A DNA stretch of 64,000 nucleotides from Cerasicoccus arenae (GTDB lineage Bacteria > Verrucomicrobiota > Verrucomicrobiia > Opitutales > Cerasicoccaceae). Each line of letters begins with the position of its first letter. Position 1 is the first letter of the stretch. A model generated the notes under the pieces. The model was given only the letters and a program-made list of their open reading frames with translations, searched no databases and was not told the origin of the DNA. The translations under genes were made by a program, and so were the position numbers. The stretch lies in contig NZ_BMXG01000021.1 in the NCBI RefSeq assembly GCF_014651635.1, forward strand, positions 1-64,000, in the 5' to 3' direction. Below, piece by piece: positions 52,575 to 62,044 of the stretch.

Positions 52575-55517
52575 ATGTCCGACCTAGCCAAAGCTTACGA
52601 ACCTCAAGCCGTAGAAGAAAAGTGGTACGCCCAATGGGAAGCCTCCGGGTGCTTTAAGGGCGTCCTGCCCACCGAGCCCGGCGTCGAGCCGCACGCGATC
52701 ACCATCCCCCCCCCCAATGTGACGGGGGTCCTCCACATGGGTCACATCCTGAACAACACCATTCAGGATATTTTGACGCGTCGTGCACGCCAGCAGGGCA
52801 AGGCTGCGGTTTGGGTGCCAGGCACCGATCACGCGGGCATCGCTACGCAGACCCGCGTCGAGAAAAAGCTCCGTGCTGAGGGCAAGTCCAAGTGGGACCT
52901 TGGGCGCGAAGGTTTTGTGGAAGAAGCCAAGAAATGGCGCGATGAGCATGGCGGCATTATTCTCAAGCAGCTTCGGAAGCTGGGTGCCTCCTGCGACTGG
53001 GACCGCACCGTTCATACGCTGGACGAGGGCTACTCCCGCGCCGTGCTGACCGCCTTTGTCGAGCTTTACCACAAGGGCAACATCTACCGCGGCAAGCGTA
53101 TGGTCAACTGGTGCCCAAAGAGCCTCACCGCGCTCTCGGACGAAGAGGTGATCATGAAGCCGCAAAAGGGCTTTCTCTACAAGATGAAGTACGCTATTGC
53201 CGAGCGTCCGGGCGAGTTTGTAGAAATTTCCACCACGCGCCCCGAGACGTTGATGGGCGACACCGCCGTTGCGTTCAATCCCAAGGATGAGCGCTATACG
53301 CACCTACACGGTCTGCACGCCGTGCGCCCGTTCCCACAGGCCAATATCCCCTTCGTGCTCGACGAACACGTCGACATGGAGTTTGGCACGGGCATGCTCA
53401 AGGTCACCCCGGCGCACGATCGCGCGGACTTAGAGATTGGCCAACGCCATAACCTCGAAGTCATCGATGTGCTTACGCCGGATGGTAAAATTAACTGCCC
53501 TGAAACCCCCGAACTCCACGGCAAGGATCGCTTTGAAGCGCGCAAGCTCGCCGCGACTATGCTTGAGGAAATGGGCCTGCTCGTTGAGCGCGAGAAGTAC
53601 GAGAACAACGTCGGTTTCTCCGAGCGCGCCGATGTGCCAATCGAGCCGCGCCTCAGTGATCAGTGGTGGATGAAGTATCCGAAGATCGAGGAAGCGAAAC
53701 AGGTTGTCCGCGACGGCAAGATCAAGTTCTACCCGGAGCGCTGGACGAAGACCTACCTACACTGGCTGGACAACATTCAGGACTGGTGCATCTCACGCCA
53801 ACTCTGGTGGGGCCACCGCATCCCCGTTTGGTACGCGAAAGGTGTAGATCGTGAAAATCTAACTGATGAAGATTTACGTGACGAGTCGAAGGTATGGGTA
53901 TCTGTCTTTCCCCCAAATGACCCTGAAAATTGGGAGCAAGAAGAGGACGTGCTCGATACATGGGCTTCTAGTTGGCTGTGGCCTTACGCGGTTTTCAATC
54001 CTGATTATGAAGGTAAGCTCAGATTTCGGAAAGTTGGAGAGATCGTATCTGAAAAATATCTGCAAGATGTTCGGTTAAAGGTTTTTGCTGGGATGGTGGA
54101 GAATTTGAGACCGGATTCACGTAATCCGGATTATGTGCGGGATATTTCCCTCGCTAAGGGCGATGGAGCCGGACCAAAGATAGAATACAGATTTATCGAA
54201 CTGGAAAAGTTAGCAGATTCAGAACAGAATGAAAAAGTTAGAGAACTTAAGTTCTGGTATCCCACACAAGCGCTCGCGACGGGCCCGGACATTATTTTCT
54301 TCTGGGTAGCGCGCATGATCATGGCGGGCTTGGAGTTCATGGGCGAAGTGCCGTTTAAGAACGTTATTTTCAACGGTATCATCCGTGACGCGCAGGGGCG
54401 CAAGATGTCGAAATCGCTGGGTAACTCACCCGACCCGCTGGACCTCATCGAGAAGTTCGGCGCGGACGGCCTCCGCCTCGGCATGCTGATGATTGCTCCC
54501 AAGGGCGCGGACATTCTGTTCTCCGAAGACCGCATCCAGTCGGGTCGCAATTTTTGCAACAAGCTGTGGAATGCGTGCCGCTTCCGGCTCATGAATGAGC
54601 CTGAAGGGAGTGAACAGATTAAAGGAAAAAAATTAAAGTTAAAGAGCATCTTGGAGCGTCTTGAGTTCGACAAGTTCGACGCTGACGACCACGCGATTCT
54701 GGCCAAGTTACTGGATGCGCTGGCGGACTACGATGCATCTTTCGAGACGTTCGAGTTCAACCGCACCACAGATACTCTCTATAATTTCTTCTGGAATGAC
54801 TTTTGCGACTGGTATGTCGAGGTGTCGAAGTCCAAGGCGCAGTCGGATTCTCTTCGCGGCAACTGCTTGGCCATTCAAGACCTCTGCCTGCGCAGCGTAA
54901 TTCAGATGCTGCATCCGATCACACCGTTCATTACGGAAGAGCTGTGGTCGACATTGGACTTTGGCGAAGGCTTCATCCACGAGACTAAGATTCCGACCGC
55001 CGCCGACCTCCGTGCTCAGTTGAGTGCTGTAGGCGTGACCCTTGACCAGGCCGCGATTATCGAAGTTGAAAAACTTCAGGACTTCGTAAACCAGGCGCGT
55101 GCGCTCAAGGTGCAATACACGCTGTCGGCCAAGAACGACGTGACCTTTTTCCTCATCGCCGATGAAGCGGACCGCATTATCGTGGATTCTCACAAGGAAA
55201 AGCTCCGTAAGCTTGCTGGCGCTGGCGCCATTGAGCCGCGTGACGACGTACAAAACATGCCCGCCGTTGTGTCGAAGCTGGGCACGCTTTACCTTGATCT
55301 TGCGGGCAGCGTGGACGCCGAGGCCGAGCGCGCCAAGATCGACAAGCAGCTTATCCAACTCGACAAGGCAATCAAGGGAGCGGAAGCCAAGCTTGGTAAC
55401 GACAAGTTCGTCAACAACGCTCCAGCCGAAGTCATTGACGGCGTGAAGGCCACTTTGGCAGATAACAAGGCTAAGGCCGAGGAACTGCGTAAACTCAAGG
55501 CTGGCTTGGGCGCGTAA
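52575..55517 (+). CDS. valS: Valyl-tRNA synthetase with internal low-GC insertions
   Basis: 980 aa, class I aminoacyl-tRNA synthetase that charges tRNA-Val. HIGH motif in TIPPPNVTGVLHMGH (HMGH 54-57), the editing domain (~215-360), KMSKS at 610-614 (GRKMSKSLGN), an anticodon-binding domain and a C-terminal coiled coil (AEAERAKIDKQLIQLDKAI). Between WASSWLWPYAVF and FWYPTQALATGPDIIFFW, where family members have about 14 residues, there are about 88 (475-559). The extra DNA is visibly AT-richer. A shorter AT-rich patch lies at about 54600-54660. The C10 tract at 52706-52715 codes for the conserved PPP. Confidence 0.93.
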   Translation: MSDLAKAYEPQAVEEKWYAQWEASGCFKGVLPTEPGVEPHAITIPPPNVTGVLHMGHILNNTIQDILTRRARQQGKAAVWVPGTDHAGIATQTRVEKKLRAEGKSKWDLGREGFVEEAKKWRDEHGGIILKQLRKLGASCDWDRTVHTLDEGYSRAVLTAFVELYHKGNIYRGKRMVNWCPKSLTALSDEEVIMKPQKGFLYKMKYAIAERPGEFVEISTTRPETLMGDTAVAFNPKDERYTHLHGLHAVRPFPQANIPFVLDEHVDMEFGTGMLKVTPAHDRADLEIGQRHNLEVIDVLTPDGKINCPETPELHGKDRFEARKLAATMLEEMGLLVEREKYENNVGFSERADVPIEPRLSDQWWMKYPKIEEAKQVVRDGKIKFYPERWTKTYLHWLDNIQDWCISRQLWWGHRIPVWYAKGVDRENLTDEDLRDESKVWVSVFPPNDPENWEQEEDVLDTWASSWLWPYAVFNPDYEGKLRFRKVGEIVSEKYLQDVRLKVFAGMVENLRPDSRNPDYVRDISLAKGDGAGPKIEYRFIELEKLADSEQNEKVRELKFWYPTQALATGPDIIFFWVARMIMAGLEFMGEVPFKNVIFNGIIRDAQGRKMSKSLGNSPDPLDLIEKFGADGLRLGMLMIAPKGADILFSEDRIQSGRNFCNKLWNACRFRLMNEPEGSEQIKGKKLKLKSILERLEFDKFDADDHAILAKLLDALADYDASFETFEFNRTTDTLYNFFWNDFCDWYVEVSKSKAQSDSLRGNCLAIQDLCLRSVIQMLHPITPFITEELWSTLDFGEGFIHETKIPTAADLRAQLSAVGVTLDQAAIIEVEKLQDFVNQARALKVQYTLSAKNDVTFFLIADEADRIIVDSHKEKLRKLAGAGAIEPRDDVQNMPAVVSKLGTLYLDLAGSVDAEAERAKIDKQLIQLDKAIKGAEAKLGNDKFVNNAPAEVIDGVKATLADNKAKAEELRKLKAGLGA
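52706..52715. repeat. C10 homopolymer in valS
   Basis: Encodes the conserved IPPPN just before the HIGH motif. In frame. Confidence 0.9.
53997..54251 (+). other. In-frame low-GC insertion in valS
   Basis: About 255 bp encode residues 475-559, mostly hydrophilic and charged (for example KVGEIVSEKYLQDVRLK and IELEKLADSEQNEKVRELK). It holds a 7-bp inverted repeat, CCGGATT/AATCCGG (54111-54117, 54123-54129). No intein splice-site residues or endonuclease motifs are seen. The boundaries are estimates from remembered ValS sequences. Confidence 0.65.
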
Positions 55518-55528
55518 TGGTATTAGGT

Positions 55529-55554
55529 GGCGCGGATCGCCCCCGATCCACGCC
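55529..55554. terminator. Hairpin between valS and the convergent gene
   Basis: GGCGCGGATCG (55529-55539) pairs with CGATCCACGCC (55544-55554) with one mismatch around a CCCC loop. Lies between converging genes; could stop transcripts from valS, though the T-run is weak. Confidence 0.45.
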
Positions 55555-55589
55555 GTCATGTTTCTTGAGTTAGTTCTGATGATTTTCGT

Positions 55590-56786
55590 TTAACGGTTCA
55601 TCGAGTTCCACGTCAGCGAATAAAACATCACCGCGTCGCCGAAGAGGAAGCCGGTGAAGTATTGTGGATTGACGTCCACGGCGTTCCAGAACCACGAGCC
55701 GGGCATTTGCTGCATGTTCATCGTCGAGGCCATCATCAAAAGTGGCTCGCGAAAGACGAACTGGCGGCAAAGGCGGCTGACGACCTCGGGCTGATTGGCG
55801 GCGCGCGCGGCACCGATAGCAAGGCCGGTGGCGCTGAGGCCCATATCCATGATGATCGGCCCGGAGTCGTTGTCCTCGATTTGTTTGGCACCAAGTGGGT
55901 ATTCGGCGAAGCCGTAGAATTGGCCAGTTTCACGCTCCAGTGCTTGTTGACAACGGGCAAATAGAGCCCTGGCGGCAGGTGGGTCAACATAGGCCAAGAT
56001 CATTACTCTAAAAAAGACATCGCAGCCGCGCGGGGGGGAGGGACCATCGGTGTAACCAAAGCCAGCAACACTGTATGGGAGTTGGTTTTTTTGGTCGTAG
56101 GCGTAACGCTGAATCCACAACTCATGCTTTCTCCAAATCGCATTAACTGGAATATTTGGAGTCAGGTCGGGGGCGAGGCGCAGCGCGACCAGGCTCGCCA
56201 CAGTGTCGTAGTTCCACGAGTAATTCGGGTAGGAATGGATCGGCTGACCATCGGCCCGAGCCAAGGCCAAGCCTAGTAATTGGTTGATGTGGCGGTGATA
56301 CGCTTGCAGGCGCGGGTCGGTGCCACCAGCCCAACGATAAAGGCCCAGTGCAAGGGAAACCGTGCTCAGTGTCGTGGCTTGACGGTCGTAGTCCTTCAGT
56401 TGAAGAAGGTCGTCGCTCTTGGCATCAACGATTTTGCCAGCAACTGGAAGCCCCATCTTGAGCAGTAATTCGCTGCGCGCCAAGTGTTCACGAGACCGTG
56501 CGGTATCTGAGGTTGACAGTTGGGCAAAGGCCATTGCGGGGAGGAAATACGGGTAAAGTTGGCCTTCGGGAAACAGCCCGCATTCATCGTCAACCAGCTT
56601 ACGGAAAGCCGCCGGATCTTTGAGCCAACGCTCGTAATTGGCCGTGATCATGGCCGTTGCACGTTGACGCTGCTGCTCGCCGTTGACCGCATCCAATGCC
56701 GGAAGCATATTCATCAGCGTTGGTGTTTTCTGCGCAAACAGAGGGTCCCAAAGCGCGAGAAAAATTAGGCAGGCAATCAATCTCAT
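55590..56786 (-). CDS. Secreted protein of unknown function with an alpha-helical barrel look
   Basis: 398 aa with a signal peptide (RLIACLIFLALWDPLFAQ). The mature part is rich in amphipathic helices with aromatic motifs between them (HSYPNYSWNYDTVASLVALR, GSWFWNAVDVNPQYFTGFL). This suggests an (alpha/alpha) toroid as in glycosidases or linalool dehydratase-like enzymes. No family is firmly recognised and no catalytic residue can be named. Confidence 0.72.
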   Translation of the reverse strand: MRLIACLIFLALWDPLFAQKTPTLMNMLPALDAVNGEQQRQRATAMITANYERWLKDPAAFRKLVDDECGLFPEGQLYPYFLPAMAFAQLSTSDTARSREHLARSELLLKMGLPVAGKIVDAKSDDLLQLKDYDRQATTLSTVSLALGLYRWAGGTDPRLQAYHRHINQLLGLALARADGQPIHSYPNYSWNYDTVASLVALRLAPDLTPNIPVNAIWRKHELWIQRYAYDQKNQLPYSVAGFGYTDGPSPPRGCDVFFRVMILAYVDPPAARALFARCQQALERETGQFYGFAEYPLGAKQIEDNDSGPIIMDMGLSATGLAIGAARAANQPEVVSRLCRQFVFREPLLMMASTMNMQQMPGSWFWNAVDVNPQYFTGFLFGDAVMFYSLTWNSMNR

Positions 56787-56886
56787 AGGTGTTCATTAGA
56801 TATCACTTCTGATCGATGGATCCTGGCTTACATTTACCTGACGCCAAGGTTTGCCATGCTGCTAACGGTCGATCTAACATATCTTC

Positions 56887-59800
56887 ATGATTTGGGGGCA
56901 GTTAAGTAATTCTTTCGCACATGCTAATCGATGGCGGGCTGGTTTCATTGTTCTTATTTTCAGTGTGTTTTGGGGATTCCCCATTATGCTATGGGGGCAG
57001 GAGGAAATCCCAATGGTGACTGCGACACCGTCCATCGTGGAGGAAGTCGCGCCACAGTCGAATATCGTTAATTCCGAGACGAACGTCCTCACAGTAGAGG
57101 AGGTTAAGCAGCTGCTGGAAAAATTGCCTCAGCCAACAGCGGATGCTCCAGCAACTCACGACTATACGAATTTGCAAGCGGCTTTGGAGGCGTTAAATGC
57201 GGAGGCTAGTTGGAATGCGAAGGTTACTCAACTGGAGAAAAACAGCGGATTGAGTCAGAACCTAGACACTGACTTAACTACGGCGAACACGGAATCGGCT
57301 GATTTGGCCAAGGCAACTTTGCCGACAACGAGCGAAGAAGTCGAAAACGCATTGAAGACACTCTCGCCAAAACTTCGGGAGGTTAATGACAGCGTTAAGG
57401 AATTGAGTGGCCTGTTGTCATCTGCGCCACAGCGAAGGCTGCAGCAAACTCAGCGCCTAAATGAACTCAAGCAACTGATCAACGACCCCAAAAATCAGGC
57501 GACAGGAACGGACCCCGAAGCAATGGCTGCCGAGGCGAAGATGCAGGCTTGGCAAGCGGAATCCGATTTCCTGGAGTTATCGATCGCCGCGGCAGATACG
57601 CGTAAGGTTTCGTTGAGTAAGCAATTGGAAATTGCGAAGATACGACAGGCGGCGATGACCGACTGGAATAACCGGTTGACCGTTCAGATCAAGCAACTGC
57701 GCAGTGACGACCTTAAGCAGCAAGAGGAGGCGCTACGTGAGACATCTCGCAATGCAGCAATGAAGTCGCCGGTGCTGCAAAAGCTGGCCAAAAGCAATCA
57801 AGAATTGCTGAAGCGCAGCAAGGAGCTGAATCAATACCTTGAGCGGATTGGTCAGCGACATAAATATTTCGAGTACCGTGCCGAATGGATCAATAAGCAA
57901 CTGGCTGAGATAAAGAAGCGCGTCGAAATATCTGGGTTTTCTCAAGCGGCGGCCACCATCATGCTGAAGGAATTGGGCGAACTGCCTAAATTGGGAAAAC
58001 TTGAGGACGAGCAGGATGAACTGGAAGAAGAAGTTCGCGCGACGCAGCTAGAATTATTTGACCTGCCCGATGAGCTGAATGAATCGCAAAGCCCAGAAGC
58101 ACAACTCAGCGCGCTGGGAATCGAGTTGGATGAAAAAGAGGTGAAGTGGCTGCGGACACATGAAGACCTTGATGTCCTGCAGGACTTACTCAAGCAGAGC
58201 CGAGAAAACATTGCTGGGCTGAAGAGTGACGCTAACAACTACTTCGAGATCCTATTGGCGACGGACACTGAGATCATCGCCACAATGCAAGCCACGGAAC
58301 AATTCCGAGACTATGCATCGGAGAATATATTGTGGATTCCCAGCCGCGACATTATGTCGACGCGAGACGTTTCTTCATTGCCAGGTTTGATGGGGAATGT
58401 GGTGCATGAATTTACGGCGATAATTGATACGATCATTAAAGGCCCTGTTCTGCGGACGCTGGCTTTTGCGCTGGTATTCGGTGTGTTTTTCATGATCACG
58501 CGGCGTTGGTCACAACTGACTCAACAGGAACGCCAGCTTCCCGCCAGCCTTTCAAAGTATGGTCGCACGGTTAAGTTATTGATTTTCGAGCTCTACATCG
58601 CGTCGCTTCCATTGGCCTTTCTGCACCTGATTAGCTGGGTGTTAGATGACCCAAAGCTCAATGGTAATCTCTCCAACGCGATAGCAGTCACGACTACCGC
58701 GGTAACGCCCGCGATCTTCTTCGTCGTCCTTCTGTATCGAATCACGCGGCCCAATGGTTTGGGGCAGAATCATTTACGCTGGCCCCGCACCTCCTGTTTC
58801 CAGATCAACAAAGCAATTCGTTGGTTTCTGGGGCCGGCCCTGTGCCTTGGCATCTTTTCGGTCATTCTGGATAATTACGGGGATTATATAAACTATTTTT
58901 CGGGTTCACGCGTTTTCCTTTTGCCATCCTTCATTCTGTGTCTGCTGGCCCTGCATGTTATCTTCTCACCTGGGAAGGGAATTCTTTCTCGGGGTTACGG
59001 AATGTTGAGCTCCAGTATAGGCCTGCGCTGGGTCATTTATCTTTTGCTCATGGGATGGCAGAGCTTCCTGAGTGTTTTGGTGATCAGCGGCTATATGCTT
59101 GGAGCGGTGATGCTTTGGGGGCACACGTTCCGGACTTTCTGGCTGCTGGCGGCGGTGCTGATTATTAAAGGACTGGCCGAGTTGTACTTGGAGATTCAGC
59201 AGTGGAATGCACATCAGCAGGAGAAAGAAGAACTCGCGGCTGGCCAAATTGCTGAAATGAGTGAGCCGAATGGCTTCCAACTTGATGAATCGACCAGACA
59301 GGTAATGAGCTTTCTCCAATGGATTTTAATCCTGGTGGGGCTAAGTGCGATATGGGCTGATGCCTTTCCTTCGCTGCAAAAACTGGGTTCATTTTCGCTA
59401 CTGACATTTAATGGCGAGCCATTCATCTCACTGGGGCAGACGAGCATGCTGATCATCTGTCTGGTTACAACGGTGATGCTTGCCCGCAGCCTTCCACGGC
59501 TTTTCGAGATATTAATCCTGCGGCGTCTTGGATCGATTGATCCTGGTAGCCGTCACGCGTTTTCAACATTAGTCGCCTACATCGTGGTGATTATTGGCGT
59601 TATCTGGGCAAGCAAGATTTTGGAGATTGAGTGGGGGAATATTCAGTGGCTCATTGCGGCGATTTCGGTGGGGCTTGGCTTCGGGATGCAGGAAATATTT
59701 GGTAATTTGGTGGCGGGCATTATCCTGTTGTTCGAGCGGCCGATTCGTGTCGGAGACATCGTTACTGTCGGTGAGACAACAGGGAAGGTGACGCGCATAC

Positions 59801-60264
59801 AGATGCGTGGCACTACAATTATGGAGTGGGATCGCCGTGAGCTGATTGTACCCAACAAGGAATTTGTTACCGGCCAACTGACGAACTGGACGCTCAGTGA
59901 CACGCTAACGCGCATTACCTTGAACGTTGGCGTGGCCTATGGTTCTGATATTAGCCAAGTGAAGCAGCTCATCTTGGAAGTCATTGAGAAAGACGAACGC
60001 GTGCTGGAGGATCCGGCCCCAGCGGTTTTCTTCAAAGAATTCGGTGAAAGCTCGCTGTTGTTTCTGGGGTTCGCCTATCTTGGCACGCTTGATGGCCGAT
60101 TGGCAGTATCTAGTGATCTCCAGCAGGGCATCTACGAATCAATGAATGCGGCTGGTATAAAGATTCCCTTGCCTCAGCGTGATTTACACATTGTCGATGG
60201 ACCGGCTGGGTTGTTCCCAACTGAGGAGACGACGGGACTGGGTGAGCCTCCATTGAATAATTAA
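56887..60264 (+). CDS. MscK/MscM-like large mechanosensitive channel
   Basis: 1125 aa. A signal peptide or first helix is followed by a ~440-residue periplasmic coiled-coil region, then about 11 membrane helices. The MscS-type pore and beta domain at ~890-1105 has AISVGLGFGMQEIFGNLVAG, ERPIRVGDIVTVGETTGKV and VPNKEFVTGQLTNWTL. Such channels open under membrane tension and release solutes at osmotic downshift. This layout (long periplasmic part, many helices, MscS end) is that of KefA/MscK. Together with the NAGGN genes and K+ channel it supports active osmotic control. Confidence 0.9.
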   Translation: MIWGQLSNSFAHANRWRAGFIVLIFSVFWGFPIMLWGQEEIPMVTATPSIVEEVAPQSNIVNSETNVLTVEEVKQLLEKLPQPTADAPATHDYTNLQAALEALNAEASWNAKVTQLEKNSGLSQNLDTDLTTANTESADLAKATLPTTSEEVENALKTLSPKLREVNDSVKELSGLLSSAPQRRLQQTQRLNELKQLINDPKNQATGTDPEAMAAEAKMQAWQAESDFLELSIAAADTRKVSLSKQLEIAKIRQAAMTDWNNRLTVQIKQLRSDDLKQQEEALRETSRNAAMKSPVLQKLAKSNQELLKRSKELNQYLERIGQRHKYFEYRAEWINKQLAEIKKRVEISGFSQAAATIMLKELGELPKLGKLEDEQDELEEEVRATQLELFDLPDELNESQSPEAQLSALGIELDEKEVKWLRTHEDLDVLQDLLKQSRENIAGLKSDANNYFEILLATDTEIIATMQATEQFRDYASENILWIPSRDIMSTRDVSSLPGLMGNVVHEFTAIIDTIIKGPVLRTLAFALVFGVFFMITRRWSQLTQQERQLPASLSKYGRTVKLLIFELYIASLPLAFLHLISWVLDDPKLNGNLSNAIAVTTTAVTPAIFFVVLLYRITRPNGLGQNHLRWPRTSCFQINKAIRWFLGPALCLGIFSVILDNYGDYINYFSGSRVFLLPSFILCLLALHVIFSPGKGILSRGYGMLSSSIGLRWVIYLLLMGWQSFLSVLVISGYMLGAVMLWGHTFRTFWLLAAVLIIKGLAELYLEIQQWNAHQQEKEELAAGQIAEMSEPNGFQLDESTRQVMSFLQWILILVGLSAIWADAFPSLQKLGSFSLLTFNGEPFISLGQTSMLIICLVTTVMLARSLPRLFEILILRRLGSIDPGSRHAFSTLVAYIVVIIGVIWASKILEIEWGNIQWLIAAISVGLGFGMQEIFGNLVAGIILLFERPIRVGDIVTVGETTGKVTRIQMRGTTIMEWDRRELIVPNKEFVTGQLTNWTLSDTLTRITLNVGVAYGSDISQVKQLILEVIEKDERVLEDPAPAVFFKEFGESSLLFLGFAYLGTLDGRLAVSSDLQQGIYESMNAAGIKIPLPQRDLHIVDGPAGLFPTEETTGLGEPPLNN

Positions 60265-60304
60265 AATCACCACTGCCAACGCTGACGTGATGAAGTTGAT
60301 TTCC

Positions 60305-62044
60305 TCAATAGCGGGGGAATTCAGCGAAGAAGCGACTGCCCTTGCGATCCGTGCGGTTTTCCGCCCACGTGCGCCCGCCTATTTCTTCAATCATCAGCTT
60401 GACGATCGATAAGCCGAGGCCGGTTGAGCTTTCGCCTCCAGTGGGAATTGCGCTACCGCGGGCAAAGCGACCAAACAGCTTGGCTTGGTCGCCAGGGCTC
60501 AGGCCGGGGCCTTCGTCTTCCACAGTTACACGCAGCATTTTGTTGTGTTCCATGAAATCGAGCAGCACAAGTATTTGTCCCTTTGGCTGGGTGTATTTGA
60601 CTGCGTTATTGACCAGATTATCAAGGATTTCACGAATGCGGCCCAAGTCGCCATGGGTGACTGGATTTTTCACCGAACAGTTGTATTTCATGTCGATGGA
60701 TTTCTTTTCGGCGGCGTGTCGGTTGAAATCCACAACATCCTCCAGCACCGTGTTCAGCATGACGTATTCTTCGTCATTCTGGCCAATGCCGCTTTCCAAT
60801 GCCTCGACGTCGAGCAGTTCCTTAACCAGTTCAAGCATATGATCTGCGGCATCGCGGATGGTATCCAAGGTTTCGATGGATTCCTTAAGCTGCGATTCAG
60901 GAAGCGACGTGTTTTGTAGGTCTTCCAACATCAGCTCGGAAAGTCCGCGAATACTGCCCAACGGGTTCTTTAAGTCGTGTGCGGCGATGCCTAGGAATTC
61001 GGATTTACGGCTATTTGCGTCTTCAGCGCGGGCTTTGGCGGTTTCGGCCTGGGCTTTCGCATTTTCAGCGAACGATTTGGCGAGAGAGAGTTCTTCTTCG
61101 GATATTTTGCGCTTTTTAATCTGTCTTTTCAGCGAGTAAATCCAAGCAAGGGAGAGCAAGACTATGGCCAACAAACCGACACCGACTTTTCCAAAAATGA
61201 GGTATTCGACGTTCTGGTAGCGAACGGCAATCCAATTTTGTTCGAGAGAATTCTGTTTTTCCGGACTCACGTTGGTCAGGACTTTATCGATGATGCTAAT
61301 CAGGATCGGATCCTTGGCCGCCATGCTTAGCCCAATGCGGTTAAAGGGTGTTGGGGCGGCAATCTGCACGTTGTCGAAGTTTTCCGAACGAATGAGATAG
61401 CTGATAATGGCTAGATTACCGATGTATGCGAAGGCTTCTTTGGTTGAAACAGCATACAGTGCTTCACGGCGGGAGGGATAGGTGACCACGGTCAGCTCTG
61501 GGTAGTCTCGGCGCAGGATGTCTTCCTCAAAGAAGCCCTCCACAACCGCGACTTTCTTGCCGACCAAGTTACTTAAGGAACCCACAAAATGAGCGTCATC
61601 ACGCGTTGCAATGACAGATGGAAAAGCAGCATACGGCTTTGAGAAATACAGTTTTTCACGCCGAGTATGGGTTGCGACAGCACCGGAAAGTAGGCCAATG
61701 TCACCTTTTTCTGCTTTGGCCATTAAATCCTGCCACCGGCTAGAGGATCTGATGTCGAATTTAATGCCAGTTTCCTCCGAAATAAGATCCAAGTAAGCGA
61801 TGGCGAGCCCGACGATTTTGTTATCGTTGTTGAGGAACTCGAAGGGGGGGAAGTGGGTGTCTGCGCCAACACTGATACGGGGGTGCTGCTTAATCCAGTC
61901 GATTTCTTCCTGGCTAAAGGTGGGATGCGTCGAATCGACATTTTTCTCAGCCAGAACATCGACTTGGGGTTCCGGTTGAGCCCATACGGACGTAATCAGT
62001 CCGCAGGAGACGGACAACAGCAAGATGGAAATGACTTTTAACAA
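60305..62044 (-). CDS. Sensor histidine kinase with periplasmic SBP-type sensor domain
   Basis: 579 aa. Signal peptide (residues 1-22), then a SBP_bac_3 solute-binding domain (~50-275; ISVGADTHFPPFEFLNNDNK, VGLAIAYLDLISEETGI), one membrane helix (~284-304), a coiled coil, HisKA with His356 (GIAAHDLKNPLGSIRGLSE) and HATPase (DNLVNNAVKYTQ, VEDEGPGLS, STGLGLSIVKLMI). Likely senses an amino acid or similar ligand in the periplasm. There is no receiver domain and no neighbouring response regulator. Convergent with the mechanosensitive channel gene. Confidence 0.92.
   Translation of the reverse strand: MLKVISILLLSVSCGLITSVWAQPEPQVDVLAEKNVDSTHPTFSQEEIDWIKQHPRISVGADTHFPPFEFLNNDNKIVGLAIAYLDLISEETGIKFDIRSSSRWQDLMAKAEKGDIGLLSGAVATHTRREKLYFSKPYAAFPSVIATRDDAHFVGSLSNLVGKKVAVVEGFFEEDILRRDYPELTVVTYPSRREALYAVSTKEAFAYIGNLAIISYLIRSENFDNVQIAAPTPFNRIGLSMAAKDPILISIIDKVLTNVSPEKQNSLEQNWIAVRYQNVEYLIFGKVGVGLLAIVLLSLAWIYSLKRQIKKRKISEEELSLAKSFAENAKAQAETAKARAEDANSRKSEFLGIAAHDLKNPLGSIRGLSELMLEDLQNTSLPESQLKESIETLDTIRDAADHMLELVKELLDVEALESGIGQNDEEYVMLNTVLEDVVDFNRHAAEKKSIDMKYNCSVKNPVTHGDLGRIREILDNLVNNAVKYTQPKGQILVLLDFMEHNKMLRVTVEDEGPGLSPGDQAKLFGRFARGSAIPTGGESSTGLGLSIVKLMIEEIGGRTWAENRTDRKGSRFFAEFPRY

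Noticed and set aside
53997-54251. Intein in valS
   Set aside because: Too short and without Cys/Ser first residue, HN-C end or endonuclease motifs.
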